Shown: in pieces, positions 9,960-20,822 of the stretch
How the letters are laid out: each line of letters starts with the position of its first letter
Position numbering within the stretch: position 1 is the stretch's first letter
Source of the DNA: Paludibacterium sp.
GTDB lineage: Bacteria > Pseudomonadota > Gammaproteobacteria > Burkholderiales > Chromobacteriaceae
Assembly (NCBI RefSeq): GCF_019232825.1
Contig: NZ_JAFAND010000050.1
Coordinates: 21,520 to 85,519, forward strand
Direction of reading: 5' to 3'
Length of the DNA stretch: 64,000 nt
Position numbers and translations under genes: made by a program
The notes under the pieces: generated by a model
The model's database searches: none
The model's input: the letters and a program-made list of their open reading frames with translations, nothing else
Told to the model about the DNA's origin: nothing

Positions 9960-10209
9960 GATGCGGCCGGCGCGCGCCGGTGGCCAATTCGGCGTAACCC
10001 GGCGCCCCCAGTTTGCGCACGATCAGCACGTCTAGCGGCGCTTTCAACGCCTTGGCGATTTCGGCCCCCACCGGCACGCCGCCGCGCGGCAGCGCCAACA
10101 CCACCGGCTGCTGATCTTGATAACGGCGGAGCGCCTCGGCCAAGCGCCGGCCGGCATCCCGGCGGTTGGCGAACTCGCCGCGGTGAAGCGTGGGGCGATC
10201 GGTTTCCAT
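9960..10209 (-). pseudogene. 5' fragment of a phosphoribosyltransferase-like gene
   Basis: [79 protein letters not shown], then similarity is lost. Confidence 0.6.
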
Positions 10210-10362
10210 ACCTTCATCATAATGCTTGCGCCACGGCGGGTTCCTAGTGGCTTTGGCCCAAAACAACTGATATTTGTCCATCAGGCCACTCATCTCCTCG
10301 GCGTCGTTCCACCACACTGTTTGCAACGACGCCGCGAGCGTCATCGACCCTCGAAAGGAGCC

Positions 10363-11136
10363 ATGATGAAATTCACCCAGATCCGCAACGCCACCGTGAT
10401 CGTCGAATTCGGCGGCAAGCGTTTTTTGGTCGATCCGATGCTGTCGGCCAAGGGCGCGTTCCCCGCCTTCGCCGGCACGCCCAATGGCGAGCAGGCTAAT
10501 CCCACGGTCGAACTGCCGTGGCCGGTGGCCGATATCGTCGACGTCGACGCGGTGATCGTCACCCACACCCACACCGATCATTGGGACGACGCGGCCAAGG
10601 CGGCGCTGCCCAAGCATTTGCCGCTGTTCGCGCAACACGAACAGGATGCCGCCGCGATCCGCGCGGCCGGGTTCGGCGACGTGCGCGTGTTGGCGGACAA
10701 GGCGGTGTTCGAGGGCGTGACGCTGACCAAGACAGGCGGCGAGCACGGCAGTGGCCGGGTGCTGCAAGATTTCGGCAGCCGGCTGGGCGAGGTCAGCGGC
10801 GTGGTGTTCCACCATCCGCGCGAGCGCACGCTGTACTTGGCCGGCGACACGGTGTGGAACAGCCACGTGGCGGCGGCGTTGCGCGCGCATCATCCCGACG
10901 TGGTGGTGGTCAATTGCGGCGACGCCCGTTTTATCGGCTACGAGCCGATCATCATGGGCAAGGACGACGTGCTGGCGCTACATCGCGCCGCGCCCAGCGC
11001 GCTGATCATTGCCAGCCACATGGAGGCGGTCAACCACGCCACGCTGTCGCGGCAGGCGCTGCGCGACTTCGCCCAGGCCGAGGGTCTGCTTGATCAATTG
11101 CGCATTCCGCAAGATGGCGAGTCGTATGTGCTGTAG
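10363..11136 (+). CDS. MBL-fold metal-dependent hydrolase
   Basis: [16 protein letters not shown] (HxHxDH) and [18 protein letters not shown] before the ATG at 10363. Confidence 0.85.
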   Translation: MMKFTQIRNATVIVEFGGKRFLVDPMLSAKGAFPAFAGTPNGEQANPTVELPWPVADIVDVDAVIVTHTHTDHWDDAAKAALPKHLPLFAQHEQDAAAIRAAGFGDVRVLADKAVFEGVTLTKTGGEHGSGRVLQDFGSRLGEVSGVVFHHPRERTLYLAGDTVWNSHVAAALRAHHPDVVVVNCGDARFIGYEPIIMGKDDVLALHRAAPSALIIASHMEAVNHATLSRQALRDFAQAEGLLDQLRIPQDGESYVL

Positions 11137-11198
11137 GAAACCGTGCGCGCGCCACCGGGTTCTGCCACGATGATGGGGTATGCGACTTAAGGTAAACC

Positions 11199-12164
11199 AT
11201 GAGCCAAGCCCCCTCCGTACCGCGCGTCGTCGTCGTGGTCTATGACCGGTTCAGCCCGTTTCATATATCGGTGCCCTGCATTGTCTTCGGCAACTACCTG
11301 CCACCGGACCGGCATTTGTTTCAGCTGACGATGTGCGCCGGCGAGTCGGGGCCGCTGACGTCGACCGAAGGACTGAGTTTCACCGCCGAGGCCGGCTTGG
11401 AGGCGCTGCGTGACGCCGACATCGTCATCGTGCCCGGCTGGCGCTCGCCGCCGGATCCACCGTCAGAGGCATTATTGGCAGCATTGCGCCAAGCGTATCA
11501 GCGCGGCGCGACGGTGGTCGGCCTATGCTTGGGCACCTATGTATTGGCTTACGCCGGCCTGCTCGACGGCAAGCGCGCCGGCACCCATTGGGAGTGCGAG
11601 CGCGATTTCACCCAGCGTTTCCCGGCGGTGCAACTGGATTGCAACGCGCTGTATGTCGAGGATGGCCGGCTGGTGACGTCGGCGGGAACGGCGGCAGGGC
11701 TCGACTGCTGTCTACATCTGGTGCGGCAGCATCACGGCAGCCAAATCGCCAACAAGCTGGCGCGCCGGCTGGTGATCCCGCCGTATCGCGAGGGCGGGCA
11801 AGCGCAATATATCGAACAGCCGCTGCCGGCCACGACCCAAGATAGCCGCATCAATCGATTGCTCGATCATCTGCGCCAGCACCTGCGGCAGGATTTCAGT
11901 CTGGACGCACTGGCGCAACACACCCACATGAGCCGGCGCACCTTCACCCGCCATTTTCACAAGGCCACCGGCATGTCGGTGGGCGACTGGCTGCTGGCCG
12001 AGCGTCTCAAGCGCAGCCAGGAACTATTGGAAGCGACCGATACCCCGATCGACCACATTGCCGACCGCGTCGGCTTCGCCTCGGCAGCCATCTTGCGTCA
12101 GCAGTTCAAAAAAGCCTTCGGCGTGGCGCCACGCGATTGGCGGCGCACGTTTCTTGGGCGCTAG
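11199..12164 (+). CDS. GlxA-like transcriptional regulator (DJ-1/PfpI + AraC HTH)
   Basis: VVGLCLGTYVLAYAGLLDGKRAGTHWE and C-terminal AraC HTH HTHMSRRTFTRHFHKATGMSVGDWLLAERLKRSQELLE. Confidence 0.9.
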   Translation: MSQAPSVPRVVVVVYDRFSPFHISVPCIVFGNYLPPDRHLFQLTMCAGESGPLTSTEGLSFTAEAGLEALRDADIVIVPGWRSPPDPPSEALLAALRQAYQRGATVVGLCLGTYVLAYAGLLDGKRAGTHWECERDFTQRFPAVQLDCNALYVEDGRLVTSAGTAAGLDCCLHLVRQHHGSQIANKLARRLVIPPYREGGQAQYIEQPLPATTQDSRINRLLDHLRQHLRQDFSLDALAQHTHMSRRTFTRHFHKATGMSVGDWLLAERLKRSQELLEATDTPIDHIADRVGFASAAILRQQFKKAFGVAPRDWRRTFLGR

Positions 12165-12228
12165 AGCATGCCAACGCCATGCACGGCGCTTATAATATTC
12201 TCCTCGCTGTTTGCCCTGGAGAGCGACG

Positions 12229-12684
12229 ATGCGCGTGATATCTATCGCTTCACTGGCGGGATTGAGTCTTGTCAGCGTGGCCAGTTGGGCCGCCGACAAC
12301 TGCCAACCCGATAATTTGACCCGCCCACAGCAGGTGGCCTGCCTGCATCAGGACGAGCAGCGCTATGGCCGTCAGGCCGATGCGTTGTATGCGGCATTGC
12401 GCAAGGCGATGCCGCCCAAAGACGCGGCGCTGCTGGATAAATCGCATAAGACCTGGAAGGCGTCGATGGACGCCGATTGTCAGCTGACGATGGCGTCGGT
12501 CGACGGCTGGGGGCGCGACAGCACGCCCGACGGCGATTTCCAATCCGCCGCCTGCCGCGCCGCTGCGGCGGAAAACCGGGTCGACTTCTACAAAACCCTG
12601 CTGTGCCCGGACACGCTGGCCACCGGCGACGAGCCCAACTGCAAGGCACTGCAATCGGCCTTGACCGCCACCGACAAGAAATAG
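12229..12684 (+). CDS. LprI/DUF1311-like secreted protein
   Basis: Signal peptide plus QQVACLHQDEQRYGRQADALYAALRKAMPPKDAALLDKSHKTW...CQL. Confidence 0.6.
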   Translation: MRVISIASLAGLSLVSVASWAADNCQPDNLTRPQQVACLHQDEQRYGRQADALYAALRKAMPPKDAALLDKSHKTWKASMDADCQLTMASVDGWGRDSTPDGDFQSAACRAAAAENRVDFYKTLLCPDTLATGDEPNCKALQSALTATDKK

Positions 12685-12706
12685 GCCGCGCATTGCCTGC
12701 GGCGAA

Positions 12707-13600
12707 TTATCGGTCGCCGAAGGTCGCCGTCATCGCCTCGACAAAGCTGCGCAAGGCGGCGGTGGGGCGGCGGTTGGCAGGATAGAGCACATGCATCGGC
12801 CGCGCCGGCCCCTCGTAGCCCGGCAGCACGCGCACCAGCCGTCCAGCGGCGATTTCCGACGCCAGCACATCCTCAGGCCCCAGCGTGATGCCGAAGCCCG
12901 CCGTGGCCGCGCGCAGCAGTACCATCCAATGATCGCTGCGCAGCCGTCCATTGATCTGCACTTCCTCGCTGACGCCGTCGCGGCTGAAGACCCAGCGGCA
13001 GGACTGGCTTCGCATCCAGTTGGCGTATGGCAGGCAGTCGTGTTGCGTCAATTCGGCCGGATGCATGGGCATGCCGCGCCGGGCGAGATAGGCGGGCGAC
13101 GCGCACGCCACCAGCCGGTACGGCGCCAGCGGGCGCGCGACCAGCGCCGGGTCGAGCTGGTCGCCGATGCGCACCAGCAGGTCAAACCCCTCCTCCAGCG
13201 GATCGACCAGCCGGTCGCTCAGCGACAGATCGATCAGCACTTCCGGGCAGCGCGTCAGGTAGTCGGTGACGAAGGGCGCCAGACTGTGGGCGCCGAAGGT
13301 CAGTGGCGCACACACCCGCAGCACGCCACGCGGCTGCGACAGCATCTCGCGGGCAATGTTGTCTGCGCCCTCCACCTCGGTCAGGATTTGGCGGCAGCGG
13401 TCGACATAGGCGCGCCCAACGTCGGTCAGGCTCTGGCGGCGTGTGGTGCGATTGAGCAAGGCGGCGCCCAGATGCTGCTCCAGCTGCGCCACATGGCGCG
13501 CCACCATTTGCGGCGACAGCGCCAGAGACTCGGCCGCGGCGGCAAACGAGCCCTGCTCCACCGCTTTGACGAACACGCGCATGCTGGTCAGCTTATCCAT
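12707..13600 (-). CDS. LysR family transcriptional regulator
   Basis: MDKLTSMRVFVKAVEQGSFAAAAESLALSPQMVARHVAQLEQHLG. Confidence 0.9.
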   Translation of the reverse strand: MDKLTSMRVFVKAVEQGSFAAAAESLALSPQMVARHVAQLEQHLGAALLNRTTRRQSLTDVGRAYVDRCRQILTEVEGADNIAREMLSQPRGVLRVCAPLTFGAHSLAPFVTDYLTRCPEVLIDLSLSDRLVDPLEEGFDLLVRIGDQLDPALVARPLAPYRLVACASPAYLARRGMPMHPAELTQHDCLPYANWMRSQSCRWVFSRDGVSEEVQINGRLRSDHWMVLLRAATAGFGITLGPEDVLASEIAAGRLVRVLPGYEGPARPMHVLYPANRRPTAALRSFVEAMTATFGDR

Positions 13601-13699
13601 GATTAACAACTAATAATTGTGAGTAAAGCCAATAATACATTATTTATTCAATTTTAGTAGGCAAATACACTGGGGCAACCTACTCACAGGAGAAACCCC

Positions 13700-14332
13700 A
13701 TGAAAATCGGAATCATTGGCGCCGGCTTTGTCGGCCGCACGCTTGGCAAGCTGGCGGCGCAGGCAGGACACGAGGTCATGCTCAGCAACTCACGCGGCCC
13801 GCACACCCTCTACAGCACCCGGCCCGGCACCGGCTGCCAGATCGGCACCGTCAGCGAAGCGATCGCGTTTGCCGACGTCGTCGTCGTGGCCATTCCGCTG
13901 CAAGCCTACCGCACGCTGCCGGCCGAGGCGCTGGCCGGCAAACTGGTCATCGACACCTGCAACTACTACCCCGAGCGCGATGGCCTGTTTCCCGAGCTGG
14001 AGCGGCACGAGACCACCACCAGCGAATTGGTGGCCGCTCACTTGTCCGGTTCGCGCATCGTCAAGGCATTCAATGCCATCAAGATGGGGGACATGGAAAC
14101 GGACGGACGGACGGCGGGGCACGCCGAGCGCCGGGCGCTGCCGCTGGCGGGTGACGACGCGGACGATAAGGCGCTGGTGGCCGCGCTGTACGAGCAATTC
14201 GGCTTCGACGTGGTCGATGCCGGCCCGTTGGCCACGGGCAGCGCCTTCGAGCGCGGCACGCCGCCGTATTGTGTGCCGCTGAGCCAAGCGGCGCTGCGCC
14301 GGATGTTGGCGATGCCGCATACGCCAACCTAA
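13700..14332 (+). CDS. NADPH-dependent F420 reductase-like NAD(P)-binding protein
   Basis: MKIGIIGAGFVGRTLGKLAAQAGHEVMLSNSRGP Rossmann motif. Confidence 0.8.
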   Translation: MKIGIIGAGFVGRTLGKLAAQAGHEVMLSNSRGPHTLYSTRPGTGCQIGTVSEAIAFADVVVVAIPLQAYRTLPAEALAGKLVIDTCNYYPERDGLFPELERHETTTSELVAAHLSGSRIVKAFNAIKMGDMETDGRTAGHAERRALPLAGDDADDKALVAALYEQFGFDVVDAGPLATGSAFERGTPPYCVPLSQAALRRMLAMPHTPT

Positions 14333-14874
14333 CGCTTGAACCAATAGCCCAGGATGGTCCCGACGACGCCGAACGCCCATTTTTGTTCGGCGTCGTTGTA
14401 TTTGGCGCTGAGCAGAATCACGTACAACGCGCTGAGCAGCACCACGATCGAGATGATCACCGGCATCCAGTCGCTGCCGAAATGTTTGCCGCTGAGCCTT
14501 TCCGGCGCGCGCAGCACCGCCGGCGTGTCGCGCGGTTCCCAGTGGACCGTCTCGCTCCTGCTGGCCGGATGCGCCTGCCCGAGCCGGTAGCCGCCGTCGC
14601 CGGGCGGATAGCCATCGGCCTCGCCAACGTCAAGGCCGGCATCTTGGGGAAAAGATAACGGTGCCGCCGCCTCGGCAGCTTCCTCGATCCGTGCCACGGC
14701 GTCGGTGGAGGCATCCAGCCAATGGCCGGTCAGCACGGCCTCGGCATCGGCCGCATGGGCCTCCGGCGCGGACGGTTCCTGGGGATGGCGATCACGCCAG
14801 CGCGCGCAGAGCGCCAACACCAGCAAAGCCAACACGCCGGCGATCATCACGAGCCAAGGGAAGAGGTGGGCCAT
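14329..14874 (-). CDS. Hypothetical membrane protein
   Basis: N-terminal TM and C-terminal TM pair; codon bias consistent with coding. Confidence 0.55.
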   Translation of the reverse strand: MAHLFPWLVMIAGVLALLVLALCARWRDRHPQEPSAPEAHAADAEAVLTGHWLDASTDAVARIEEAAEAAAPLSFPQDAGLDVGEADGYPPGDGGYRLGQAHPASRSETVHWEPRDTPAVLRAPERLSGKHFGSDWMPVIISIVVLLSALYVILLSAKYNDAEQKWAFGVVGTILGYWFKR

Positions 14875-15006
14875 TGCCGTTCCAAAATGCCGCCAAAATT
14901 AATGACATACACATAGAGGAGCTATCGCACAGCGCACAGGCAAAAGCAAGGGCGGTCCGCTGTGAGATAGAATCGGCGCTCAGAGCAACCTCATCGTGGT
15001 GCGGGC

Positions 15007-15279
15007 ATGGCTATCGAACTCTCTAAAGCCGTTCGGACGGAAGCGGTCGCTTCCTTGCAGAAATACTTTCAGCAAAACATGGATGAGCCGCTCGGCCATC
15101 TCGCCGCCGAGGCACTATTGGATTTCTTTGTCGCGGACATCGGCCCGGCGATCTACAACCAGGCGGTGGCGGACGTGCAGGCCAAGCTCCTGACGCGGGT
15201 GCAGGAGCTCGACCTGGAGGTGCATGAGGAGGCGTTTCAATACTGGCGCGGCGATAAGCGCGCCAAGCCGCGCAAATAA
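15007..15279 (+). CDS. DUF2164-like small protein
   Basis: MAIELSKAVRTEAVASLQKYFQQNMDEPLGHLAAEALLDFFVADIGPAIYNQAVADVQ. Confidence 0.75.
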   Translation: MAIELSKAVRTEAVASLQKYFQQNMDEPLGHLAAEALLDFFVADIGPAIYNQAVADVQAKLLTRVQELDLEVHEEAFQYWRGDKRAKPRK

Positions 15280-15285
15280 ACGCCG

Positions 15286-16902
15286 CTACAGATCGTACTG
15301 GTTCACCGCCATGCGCATGCGCTCGACCATGCGCGCAAGCTCAATGGTGCGCGTGCTCATGCGCTGCGCGTGCTGCAGCGTGCTGTCGGTCACCTCGGAG
15401 ACTTGCTCCATGCTGACGGAGATCGAGTGCAGCGCCTGGCTTTGCTCCCCGGTCGCGCTGGATACCGATTGAATGCGCTGCAGGGTGTCGACCATTTCAT
15501 CGTTGATCGCCAACAGCGATTGGCTCAGCTCGCCGACGCGGACGCAACCTTCCTGAATTTGCTTGTTGCCGGTGCCCATGCCATCGACGACCGCCGTAGT
15601 GTCGTTCTTGATGGCCGAAACCATGCCGCCGATCTCCTCGGTGGCCACGTGGGTGCGCTCCGCCAGCTTGCGCACTTCGTCGGCGACCACGGCGAAGCCG
15701 CGTCCTTGCTCACCGGCCCGGGCGGCCTCGATCGAGGCGTTCAGCGCCAACAGATTGGTCTGGTCGGCGATTTCCTGAATCACGGCGGTAATGCGGCCGA
15801 TCTCGTTCGAGCGCTGGTTGAGCGTATCGATCTGTCCGGCCGAATGGTTGATGGTCTGGGTCAACGCCTGCATCGCCGACTCGGCGCCATGCACCTGCGT
15901 CACGCCCTGCTTGGCTTGCTCGCCGACGCGTCCGGCCACGTCGTAGGTATCGCGGCTGTGCGCGGCCACCTCGTGCAGCGACTGCGTCATTTCCTCCAGC
16001 GCGGCCGCGGTGGAGGCGGCGGAGTCGCGCTGTTCGGCGCAGCGCAGGCGGATGTCCTCGGCGCTCTTACCGGTGACATTCATCACCGACTGCAGCTCAT
16101 CGGCGATATTCGCCATCCCTTGCAGCGTGGATTGCAACGACGTGATCAGCAGGCTGATCTGGCGCGCCGCCTCATCGCACGGACCGCCCCGCTCGGGCGT
16201 CAGATTCAGATTGCCCGAGGCCAGCACCGCGTTCAGATAGTGTTCCAGGCGCACGATGCCGCGCTTGACCGGCAGGCAGCAGGCAAAGACGAAGTAGCAC
16301 AGTGCCAGCGCGCTGAAGATCGCGCAGGAATAAACGAGCGTGTCCGGCATAGCCGATTTGAACAGCAACGCCGCGGTATTCACCGCCATGCCCAATAGCG
16401 CCAGCCCCGCGCCGAATTTGAACGACAACAGCCGTTTCTTGCGTGTGGCCGAGGCGGCCACGGCTTCGCCGTGCCGCACCGACAAGCCGGCGGCGCGCTG
16501 ATTGATTGCCTTGTACGCCGCGTCCGCGGCGGCGACCTGCTCCCGGCTCGGACGCGAACGCACCGATTGATAGCCGACGACCCGCCCGCCTTCGCGCACC
16601 GGTGAAATATTGGCGATCACCCAGTAAAAGCCGCCGTCCTTGCGCCGGTTCTTCACCAGTCCACGCCATGGCAGACCCTGCTTCAAGTCCTGCCACAAAT
16701 CGGCGAACGCCGCTTCCGGCATGTCCGGATGGCGGACGATGTTGTGCGACGAGCCGATCATTTCGTCCCGGGAAAAACCGCTGATCTCCAGATAGACGTC
16801 GTTGGCTTCGGTCACCACCCCTTTGAGATCAGTGCGGGAGTATATGAATTTGCCCTCGGGCAAATAAGACTCAATATCGGTTACAGGCAGGTTTTTCTTC
16901 AT
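15286..16902 (-). CDS. Methyl-accepting chemotaxis protein, Aer-like (PAS, TM, MCP signal)
   Basis: N-terminal PAS; two TM segments; [46 protein letters not shown] signalling core. Confidence 0.92.
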   Translation of the reverse strand: MKKNLPVTDIESYLPEGKFIYSRTDLKGVVTEANDVYLEISGFSRDEMIGSSHNIVRHPDMPEAAFADLWQDLKQGLPWRGLVKNRRKDGGFYWVIANISPVREGGRVVGYQSVRSRPSREQVAAADAAYKAINQRAAGLSVRHGEAVAASATRKKRLLSFKFGAGLALLGMAVNTAALLFKSAMPDTLVYSCAIFSALALCYFVFACCLPVKRGIVRLEHYLNAVLASGNLNLTPERGGPCDEAARQISLLITSLQSTLQGMANIADELQSVMNVTGKSAEDIRLRCAEQRDSAASTAAALEEMTQSLHEVAAHSRDTYDVAGRVGEQAKQGVTQVHGAESAMQALTQTINHSAGQIDTLNQRSNEIGRITAVIQEIADQTNLLALNASIEAARAGEQGRGFAVVADEVRKLAERTHVATEEIGGMVSAIKNDTTAVVDGMGTGNKQIQEGCVRVGELSQSLLAINDEMVDTLQRIQSVSSATGEQSQALHSISVSMEQVSEVTDSTLQHAQRMSTRTIELARMVERMRMAVNQYDL

Positions 16903-17145
16903 TGTTCGATCTGTTTGTCATGGATTGTGCAGGCGGGGCAGCTTATCCGGCGATGGTAGGGGGTTTCGCCTGCCTATATCATTGATGCGTATCAATGTTT
17001 CGAGTAAGGACAAACACTTATTGCAGCATCTTACAAATAGATGACAGCCAGGGTGGCACATTGAGTTTTTCTTTCCATTAACTATAAAAAACTACTGACC
17101 GCACCGTATTCAAACAGGATAACCTTTCACCGGCGGCACAAAGGA

Positions 17146-18477
17146 ATGGGCATGTTCTCCAATAAAAAACTCCACGAAACCATCCAAAACCAGGCACTGC
17201 AAATTCAACAACAGCAAGCCATTCTCAATTCGCTCAACCGCTCCACCGCCCAGGTGCGATTCGATCTCGACGGTAATGTCGTCGACGCCAACGAGCGCTT
17301 TCTCGCCGTCATGGGCTACAACAGCCTGGCCGAGGCGAAAGGCAAACACCACCGTGCGTTCTGTGATCCGCAATATGCCAGCTCCCCCGCCTATCAGACC
17401 TTTTGGTCCGAGTTGCGCGCGGGCAAGCCGTTTATCGGCCTGGTGCAGCGCCAGCGGCGCGATGGCGAGCCGGTATGGCTCGAAGCCACCTACAACCCGA
17501 TTATCGATGCCGGCGGCAAGGTGACCGGCTTCATCAAATTCGCCAATGACGTCACCGACCGCATTCTGTCGTCGCAGCGCGGCAAGGCGGTGCTCGACGC
17601 CATCGACCGCGTGATGGCCACGATCGAATTCAAGCCGGACGGCACCATCACCGCAGCCAACGACAATTTCCTGCGCGTGATGGGCTACAGCGCGCAGGAG
17701 CTGATCGGCAAACACCACCGCGCGCTCTGCCCGCCGGACCTGGTCAATTCGGAGGAGTACGCCCAGCTATGGCGCCATCTGCAGAATGGTCAATATTTCT
17801 CCGGCAAGATCCGCCGTATCGCCCGCGACGGCAGCGATCGCTGGCTGGAAGCGAGCTATAACCCGGTGTTCGACGACAAGGGGCACGTGGTCGCCGTGGT
17901 GAAATTCGCCACCGACATCACCCGCACCGTGCAGACCCAGCATCAGGAACATGACAACACGCTGTTCGCCTTCAATACTTCGCAGCAAACGCGCAAATGG
18001 GCCGATGAGGGAGTTGATGGCATCAAGCAGAGCGTGACCGAAATTCAAAGCATGGCCAGCGACATCGAAACCGCCAGCCAGAACGTTCATTCGCTCGGTC
18101 AGAATTCACAGCAGATCAGCAGCATCGTGCAGACCATCAAGGAAATTGCCGATCAGACCAATCTGCTGGCGCTCAATGCCGCCATCGAGGCGGCGCGGGC
18201 CGGTGAATCGGGCCGCGGCTTCGCCGTGGTGGCGGACGAGGTGCGCAAATTGGCCGAACGGACGTCGTCCTCAACCTCGGAAATTTCCAACATGGTCGTG
18301 GCCATCCAAGACAGCACCACGACGGCGATGGGCAATATGAACCAGATTTTGGAGCAGGTGAAAACCAGCTCGTCGCAGATCAATGGCGTGGGCGAGATCA
18401 TCGCCCAAATCCAACAAGGCGCCGAATCGGTGGTCACCGCGATCCAACAGTTGGCAAGCGAGCATGGTGGCCGCTAA
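17146..18477 (+). CDS. Cytosolic chemoreceptor PAS-PAS-MCP (BdlA-like architecture)
   Basis: Two PAS repeats ([44 protein letters not shown]) and an MCP signal core; no TM segments seen. Confidence 0.88.
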   Translation: MGMFSNKKLHETIQNQALQIQQQQAILNSLNRSTAQVRFDLDGNVVDANERFLAVMGYNSLAEAKGKHHRAFCDPQYASSPAYQTFWSELRAGKPFIGLVQRQRRDGEPVWLEATYNPIIDAGGKVTGFIKFANDVTDRILSSQRGKAVLDAIDRVMATIEFKPDGTITAANDNFLRVMGYSAQELIGKHHRALCPPDLVNSEEYAQLWRHLQNGQYFSGKIRRIARDGSDRWLEASYNPVFDDKGHVVAVVKFATDITRTVQTQHQEHDNTLFAFNTSQQTRKWADEGVDGIKQSVTEIQSMASDIETASQNVHSLGQNSQQISSIVQTIKEIADQTNLLALNAAIEAARAGESGRGFAVVADEVRKLAERTSSSTSEISNMVVAIQDSTTTAMGNMNQILEQVKTSSSQINGVGEIIAQIQQGAESVVTAIQQLASEHGGR

Positions 18478-18478
18478 G

Positions 18479-18512
18479 GCCCCTCTGAACAAGTTATTTG
18501 CCACTGTGTTCG
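18479..18512. repeat. Solo IS5-like TIR after YTAR (CTAA)
   Basis: CTAA|GGCCCCTCTGAACAAGTTATTTGCCACTGTG, like the TIRs at 55.57/55.81 kb and 63.80 kb. Confidence 0.75.
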
Positions 18513-18626
18513 GGGCGGCGCCTGGCGCCGGGTTGATTTTTACCGCCCCGTCCCGATGGCCGCTGGCCAGGGCTGGATTGTTGCCGGTAGATCGGGCAGA
18601 CTGAAAGCGATTTCTCTTGGTCTGCC

Positions 18627-19337
18627 ATGCTTGTGAACAAATACAGCCAGATTTATTCCGACATCGTCGCCGATATCGATAACCAGCGGTATCGGCAGGG
18701 TGATCGCATACCGTCCGAAACCGAGCTCATGAGCAGTTACCAAGCCAGCCGCGGCACGGTGCGCAAGGCGGTCGACATGCTGCAAGAGCGCGGCTACGTG
18801 CAGAAAATTCACGGCAAGGGCGTGTTCGTGCTCAAGCCGGGCAACATCGAATTCCAGCTCAACGGCATCGTCAGTTTCGAAGAGGCCAACCAGCGCCTTG
18901 GCCGCAAAGTATCCTCACGCGTGGCCGAGATGGTAACGCTGCCGGCATCCCCCGATTTGGCCCGCATGTTGGACGTGCCGGAAAAAACACCGCTGATTAA
19001 GATCAAGCGCGTGCGCTGCATCGATAACGAAAACATCATTCTCGACATTAACTATTTCGTCGCGAGCCTGGTGCCCGGGCTGACCGACGACGTCGCCGCC
19101 GGCTCGATCTACCGCTATCTTGAGCAGGAACTCGGTCTGCACATCAGTTACGCGCAGCGCATCATCGAGGCGCAGCCCTGCAGCGCCGACGACCGCCGCT
19201 ACCTCGACCTCAACGGCATGGACCACGTCATCGTGGTCAAGAATCATACCCACCTCTACGACGGCCGGCTGTTTGAATACACCGAATCGCGCCACCGGCT
19301 GGATAAGTTCTATTTTTCAGATATAGCCCGCCGGTAA
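18627..19337 (+). CDS. treR: GntR family trehalose operon repressor
   Basis: YSQIYSDIVADIDNQRYRQGDRIPSETELMSSYQASRGTVRKAVDMLQERGYVQ; adjacency to treB/treC. Confidence 0.85.
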   Translation: MLVNKYSQIYSDIVADIDNQRYRQGDRIPSETELMSSYQASRGTVRKAVDMLQERGYVQKIHGKGVFVLKPGNIEFQLNGIVSFEEANQRLGRKVSSRVAEMVTLPASPDLARMLDVPEKTPLIKIKRVRCIDNENIILDINYFVASLVPGLTDDVAAGSIYRYLEQELGLHISYAQRIIEAQPCSADDRRYLDLNGMDHVIVVKNHTHLYDGRLFEYTESRHRLDKFYFSDIARR

Positions 19338-19456
19338 GCCCCCGTAGCATGCATTGGCCGCAGGCAAGGCACGTCCGGCACACGTCATCCGAAATATTCC
19401 CACCATCGCCACTCGCCGGATGCCATGCTGTTGCGCATGGGCCACGGCTATTTTCA

Positions 19457-20786
19457 GGTTCTTCGCGGAATCTGGGGGAAGTCAGGATTGACAGCAGGAA
19501 AGGCAGGGAGGTGGCAGGCGGCTGTTTTTGGTAAATTGCTAGTCGCGAAACGTACAAATACCCAACCACCTGCCATGCCGAATGCTATGTCAGCCCTCCC
19601 GTTTTGGGAAGGGTTCCGCGTCGATTCTTGTGTCGAGCGCGATGATTCTTCTTTGCTGATCACGTTGTCCGAGTCCGATACCCCTCCCATTTGTGGGGCC
19701 TGTCACCAACCCTGTTCACTGGTGCACGAACGCCGCCGTCGTCTGGTGCGTGATCGTGATTGCTTCGACCGCAAGGTCTGGCTGGACGTCCCCATCCGCC
19801 GCATGGATTGCCATCATTGCGGTACCCGTGTGGCTGAACAGATCAGTTGGCTCGACCGCCATGCCCGTATCACTCACCGTCTATGCCGCTGGGTCGAAAC
19901 GCTGGTGCAACTGCTCCCCATCAAGCATGTGGCCCAACTGACGGCACTGCACTGGCACACGATCAAGACCATCGACTATCAGCGGCTTGAGCGCCTGCAT
20001 GGTGATTTCTCTGCACAGGGCGTGCGTCGCCTAGTGATGGATGAGTTCGCTCTGCACAAGGGCCATCGCTACGCCACCGTGATCATGGATGCCGAGACGA
20101 TGCGGGTACTGTGGGTGGGCGAAGACAATAGCCGCAAGGCCATCCGGCCCTTCTTCGAGCTATTGGGCAAGGCGGGTTGCCAACAGATCGAGGCGGTTGC
20201 CATGGATATGAACACGGCGTTTGATCTTGAAGTGCGCAAGCACTGCCCCCATGCCGAAGTCGTCTATGACCTATTCCATGTGGTGGCGCGTTTCGGTCGA
20301 GACGTGGTGGACCGGGTGCGAGTGGATCAGGCCAATACTCTGCGTGAACAACCGGCAGCGCGGAGGGTGATCAAACGTTCACGCTGGTTGCTGTTACGCA
20401 ATAAGGACAATCTGCAAGGCGATCAGGCAGTCAAACTGGACGAATTGCTGGCAGCCAACGCGGCCCTGGCCACGGTGTATTTGCTGAAGACGGAGTTGAA
20501 GGAGATCTGGTTCGCCCCCTCCGTGCGGGAAGGATTTCGGCGCTGGAGGCAATGGTACCGGCTGACGATGGAAAGCCAATTGAAGCCGGCGATCCAGTTT
20601 GCCCGAAGGCTGAAAAAGTACCTGCGTGGCATTCTGGCCTCGGCCATCTACCGGATGAATTCATCGATCCTGGAAGGCGTGAACAATAAGATCAAGGTCA
20701 TCAAGCGCATGGCTTACGGTTTCCGGGATTCGGCATACTTCTTCCTGAAGATCAAGAATGCCTTCCCCGGAAAACCGCGATGAACC
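19457..20786 (+). mobile_element. ISL3-family insertion sequence, 1330 bp, 8-bp TSD TATTTTCA
   Basis: TIRs GGTTCTTCGCGGAATCTGGGGGAAG / GGTTCATCGCGGTTTTCCGGGGAAG (19/25); TATTTTCA at 19449-19456 and 20787-20794. Confidence 0.93.
19575..20783 (+). CDS. ISL3 family transposase
   Basis: ICGACHQPCSLVHERRRRLVRDRDCFDRKVWLDVPIRRMDCHHCGTRVAEQ zinc-binding N-terminus and DDE-type core (VMDEFALHKGHRYATVIMD, AVAMDMNTAF). Confidence 0.92.
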   Translation: MPNAMSALPFWEGFRVDSCVERDDSSLLITLSESDTPPICGACHQPCSLVHERRRRLVRDRDCFDRKVWLDVPIRRMDCHHCGTRVAEQISWLDRHARITHRLCRWVETLVQLLPIKHVAQLTALHWHTIKTIDYQRLERLHGDFSAQGVRRLVMDEFALHKGHRYATVIMDAETMRVLWVGEDNSRKAIRPFFELLGKAGCQQIEAVAMDMNTAFDLEVRKHCPHAEVVYDLFHVVARFGRDVVDRVRVDQANTLREQPAARRVIKRSRWLLLRNKDNLQGDQAVKLDELLAANAALATVYLLKTELKEIWFAPSVREGFRRWRQWYRLTMESQLKPAIQFARRLKKYLRGILASAIYRMNSSILEGVNNKIKVIKRMAYGFRDSAYFFLKIKNAFPGKPR

Positions 20787-20806
20787 TATTTTCAGCCACC
20801 GCTTAA

Positions 20807-20820
20807 CTCGTATATACGAG
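20807..20820. promoter_or_regulatory. Candidate TreR operator O1 CTCGTATATACGAG
   Basis: Perfect 14-bp palindrome upstream of treB; resembles the TreR-type operator core TTGTATATACAA. Confidence 0.7.
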
Positions 20821-20822
20821 TG

